Assembly: GCA_030639665.1 (NCBI GenBank)
Contig: DAOWCC010000028.1
Location: forward strand, 1 to 15,798
Direction: 5' to 3'
DNA from: Elusimicrobiota bacterium
Lineage (GTDB): Bacteria; Elusimicrobiota; Elusimicrobia; Elusimicrobiales; UBA9959
DNA length: 15,798 nt
Position numbers and translations under genes: made by a program
Shown: positions 14,225 to 15,798 of the stretch, in pieces
Numbering within the stretch: the first letter of the stretch is position 1
Layout: every line of letters starts with the position of its first letter
Notes under the pieces: model-generated
What the model saw: only the letters and a program-made list of their open reading frames with translations
Database searches by the model: none
Told to the model about the DNA's origin: nothing

Positions 14225-14257
14225 ATTCAAAGTTTAGATGATTTTATAATAGGTTTC

Positions 14258-15067
14258 TTACTTGTTCTTTTTCAAAAAATCCCTAAGCATTTTCATATCA
14301 TTCCAAGTATCTTTCTTTAAATTGGGATTTCTGAGAAGAGCGGCGGGATGATACATTGGCAAAATTTTAATGTTTTTGGAGACAGCAAAAAAATCGGACG
14401 GAGCGTCATACCATTTGCCTCTTAAAAGAGATATTCCTCTTTTCTCTCCAAGCAAGACCTTTGCCGCTACCGAACCGAGGGTTACTATGCATTTGGGTTT
14501 TATAATCTCAATCTGCTGTTCAAGATAATGCCTGCAAGTTGATATTTCTTCAGGAGTGGGAGGACGGTCATTTCCATGCGCTTCGGGAGTCTCGGGATTT
14601 TTCATCGGATGGCATTTGACAATATTGGCAATATAAACGCTTTCCCTTGAAAGCTCTATTGACTCGAATATTTTATCCAAAAGCTGGCCGGAACGCCCGA
14701 CAAAAGGCTCTCCCGTATGATCTTCTTTAAACCCGGGACCTTCGCCCACAAAGACAACATCGGCTTTAATATTGCCCGCGCCAAAAACAGGATTTAATCT
14801 TGATAAACCGAGTATGCATTTTTTACACTTCTTAACCTTATTGAACATGGTTTCCATAGCGTCGCCGGAATTGCCCTTCATAACTTTTTTAGCAAAGGTG
14901 GATTTCTTTTTTTCTTTTATCATAAGGTTACTCTCTTCGGTTTTGGCTGTTTGAGCGGGCGCCACAACTTTCTCTTTAATTAAGGCTTGCCCCATATAAA
15001 GTGTCTCATCGGTATTTTTTAAATACGACTTAAACTCATCTGTTATTTTTAAAAGTTCTTCTTTCAC
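14258..15067 (-). CDS. Uracil-DNA glycosylase, family 4 type
   Basis: Iron-sulfur uracil-DNA glycosylase that removes uracil from DNA. Active-site motif GEGPGFKEDHTGEPFVG lies at about 108-124 and the second motif MYHPAALLR at about 238-246. Four cluster cysteines are at 81, 84, 152 and 178. The last two are 25 residues apart, about nine more than I expect, through an insertion around ETPEAHGND; the rest of the family pattern is intact. An 80-residue lysine-rich N-terminal extension precedes the domain. Start GTG 15067 is preferred because AGGA lies 6 bp upstream. The frame extends to a TTG at 15112 that has poor translation signals. It follows rpoZ on the same strand after a 125-bp gap. A family 5 enzyme is a less likely alternative. 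Confidence 0.9.
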   Translation of the reverse strand: MKEELLKITDEFKSYLKNTDETLYMGQALIKEKVVAPAQTAKTEESNLMIKEKKKSTFAKKVMKGNSGDAMETMFNKVKKCKKCILGLSRLNPVFGAGNIKADVVFVGEGPGFKEDHTGEPFVGRSGQLLDKIFESIELSRESVYIANIVKCHPMKNPETPEAHGNDRPPTPEEISTCRHYLEQQIEIIKPKCIVTLGSVAAKVLLGEKRGISLLRGKWYDAPSDFFAVSKNIKILPMYHPAALLRNPNLKKDTWNDMKMLRDFLKKNK

Positions 15068-15137
15068 GAAGCATCCTAAAAAACATTTGCCCACCGACGG
15101 GATACGGCGCAACCTTGCGTGTTTTTTCCTCTCTGCT

Positions 15138-15160
15138 TTATTCCGCCATAGCGGGAATAA
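15138..15160. repeat. Inverted repeat after rpoZ
   Basis: TTATTCC...GCGGGAATAA arms pair over a TATG/CATA loop with one bulge. It lies between rpoZ and the glycosylase gene. Two more small dyads follow toward the glycosylase start (CGCAA/TTGCG at 15108-15119 and CCC/GGG around 15090-15102). No T tract follows, so its role is uncertain. Confidence 0.45.
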
Positions 15161-15192
15161 AACATTCTAAATCAAAAACAGTTATGAAAAAC

Positions 15193-15531
15193 CTATTGCT
15201 TTTCTTCTTTTTCTTTTTTATCCGCAGTCTTGCTCTCTTCTCTTTTCTCTCTGCCTTTTCCATCTTCTCTTTTATTTAAAAGAGCTTCTTCAATTTCCGC
15301 GTCTTTGATAACGGCTTTCTTAACTTCTTCGGGACTGACTTTACCGCTCAATACATCTCTTATGGCGACTTCTATTATGTCCGCCATGGGTTGTTCCCTA
15401 TAATCTTCAAGTTTTTTAATATGCCGCGCCCACTTCATCGCAAGCATTGTAACTTCATACTTGGAACCTTGATAATCACATATCAATTCTTCTATGCTTT
15501 CATTACCTTTAGACTTAGCTTTGGGACTCAT
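15193..15531 (-). CDS. rpoZ: DNA-directed RNA polymerase subunit omega
   Basis: Small subunit that helps assemble RNA polymerase by binding beta-prime. Residues about 10-75 carry the omega pattern: SIEELICDYQGSKYEVTMLAMKWARHIKKLED, with WARHI in place of the usual RARQI, then ADIIEVAIRDVLSGKVSPEEV. At 112 residues it is longer than typical (about 70-90) because of a C-terminal tail of about 25 Lys, Glu and Arg residues. Its ATG overlaps the gmk stop as ATGA, and GGAGG inside gmk is its ribosome binding site. The gmk-rpoZ order is widespread in bacteria and strengthens the call, since omega is weakly conserved in sequence. Confidence 0.85.
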   Translation of the reverse strand: MSPKAKSKGNESIEELICDYQGSKYEVTMLAMKWARHIKKLEDYREQPMADIIEVAIRDVLSGKVSPEEVKKAVIKDAEIEEALLNKREDGKGREKREESKTADKKEKEEKQ

Positions 15532-15797
15532 TGTATCCTCCGTAGGGTGTTTAATTCTTTTTCAAACTTTAATATCGCGTCTCTATTGCGCTTCATTTTT
15601 AAGCATTTGCAATCGACTATTTTAATAATATCTTCCACGGCTTTTTCAACTTTTCCGTTTACAACAAAATACTCATAAAAAAAAGCTTCTTTAATTTCCT
15701 TCTTGGCTGTCTTAAGCCTTATTGCTATATTTTGGGGACTTTCTTTTCTTAATTTAAGCCTTTTAATCAAAGTCTTAAGTGATGGTGATAAGATAAA
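15528..15797 (-). CDS. gmk: Guanylate kinase, C-terminal part (5' end outside window)
   Basis: Phosphorylates GMP to GDP. The frame is open to the window edge; about 89 residues are visible. FILSPSLKTLIKRLKLRKES, followed by IAIRLKTAKKEI, matches the lid and following helix of guanylate kinases, where the usual text is FI-x-PPS and RL-x-x-A-x-x-E. The YEYFVVN segment next fits the family's Y-D-Y-x-x-x-N motif near the C-terminus, and a helical tail ends the protein. It overlaps rpoZ by 4 bp. The P-loop is outside the window. Identification is good from the motifs plus neighbour. Confidence 0.9.
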   Translation of the reverse strand, partial: FILSPSLKTLIKRLKLRKESPQNIAIRLKTAKKEIKEAFFYEYFVVNGKVEKAVEDIIKIVDCKCLKMKRNRDAILKFEKELNTLRRIQ

Positions 15798-15798
15798 A

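Overview
The window looks like bacterial chromosome from an uncultured, AT-rich lineage. Signal peptides, an MltG-type lytic transglycosylase and a FecR-domain protein fit a walled bacterium with an exported proteome, probably Gram-negative. Short genes, lysine-rich proteins, small overlapping operons and repetitive intergenic spacers recall candidate phyla such as Omnitrophota. That placement is an impression only, because no rRNA gene is present. Almost every conserved gene is housekeeping. I see no phage, transposase, CRISPR array or classical defence gene.

Layout. Positions 2-2656 (+): 3' part of aspS, then lipA and an unknown membrane protein. Positions 2657-2946: spacer with an 11-bp repeat. 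Positions 2947-3816 (+): exported protein of unknown function, closed by a two-way terminator. Positions 3904-5873 (-): a hypothetical gene overlapping asnS. Positions 5874-6401: non-coding region with one intact tRNA-Ala(GGC), a fragment of its 5' end on one side, a fragment of its 3' end on the other, and a hairpin-rich spacer. Positions 6402-9975 (-): tightly packed operon tyrS, fecR-like, thpR, mltG. Positions 10148-12181 (-): priA with several altered helicase motifs. Positions 12362-14157 (+): two tandem, related, exported pentapeptide-repeat proteins ending at a strong terminator. Positions 14258-15797 (-): gmk (partial), rpoZ and a family-4-type uracil-DNA glycosylase.

Functions. Three aminoacyl-tRNA synthetases (Asp, Asn, Tyr), a tRNA and a 2'-5' RNA ligase/cyclic phosphodiesterase-like protein serve translation and RNA metabolism. 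PriA and the uracil-DNA glycosylase serve replication restart and DNA repair. Gmk and omega serve nucleotide supply and transcription. LipA makes lipoyl cofactor, and MltG trims nascent glycan strands.

I found no clear new multi-gene system. The points most worth a second look are the split-tRNA locus with its structured spacer, the degenerate PriA motifs, the tandem exported pentapeptide pair, and the FecR-like protein with a long polybasic tail.
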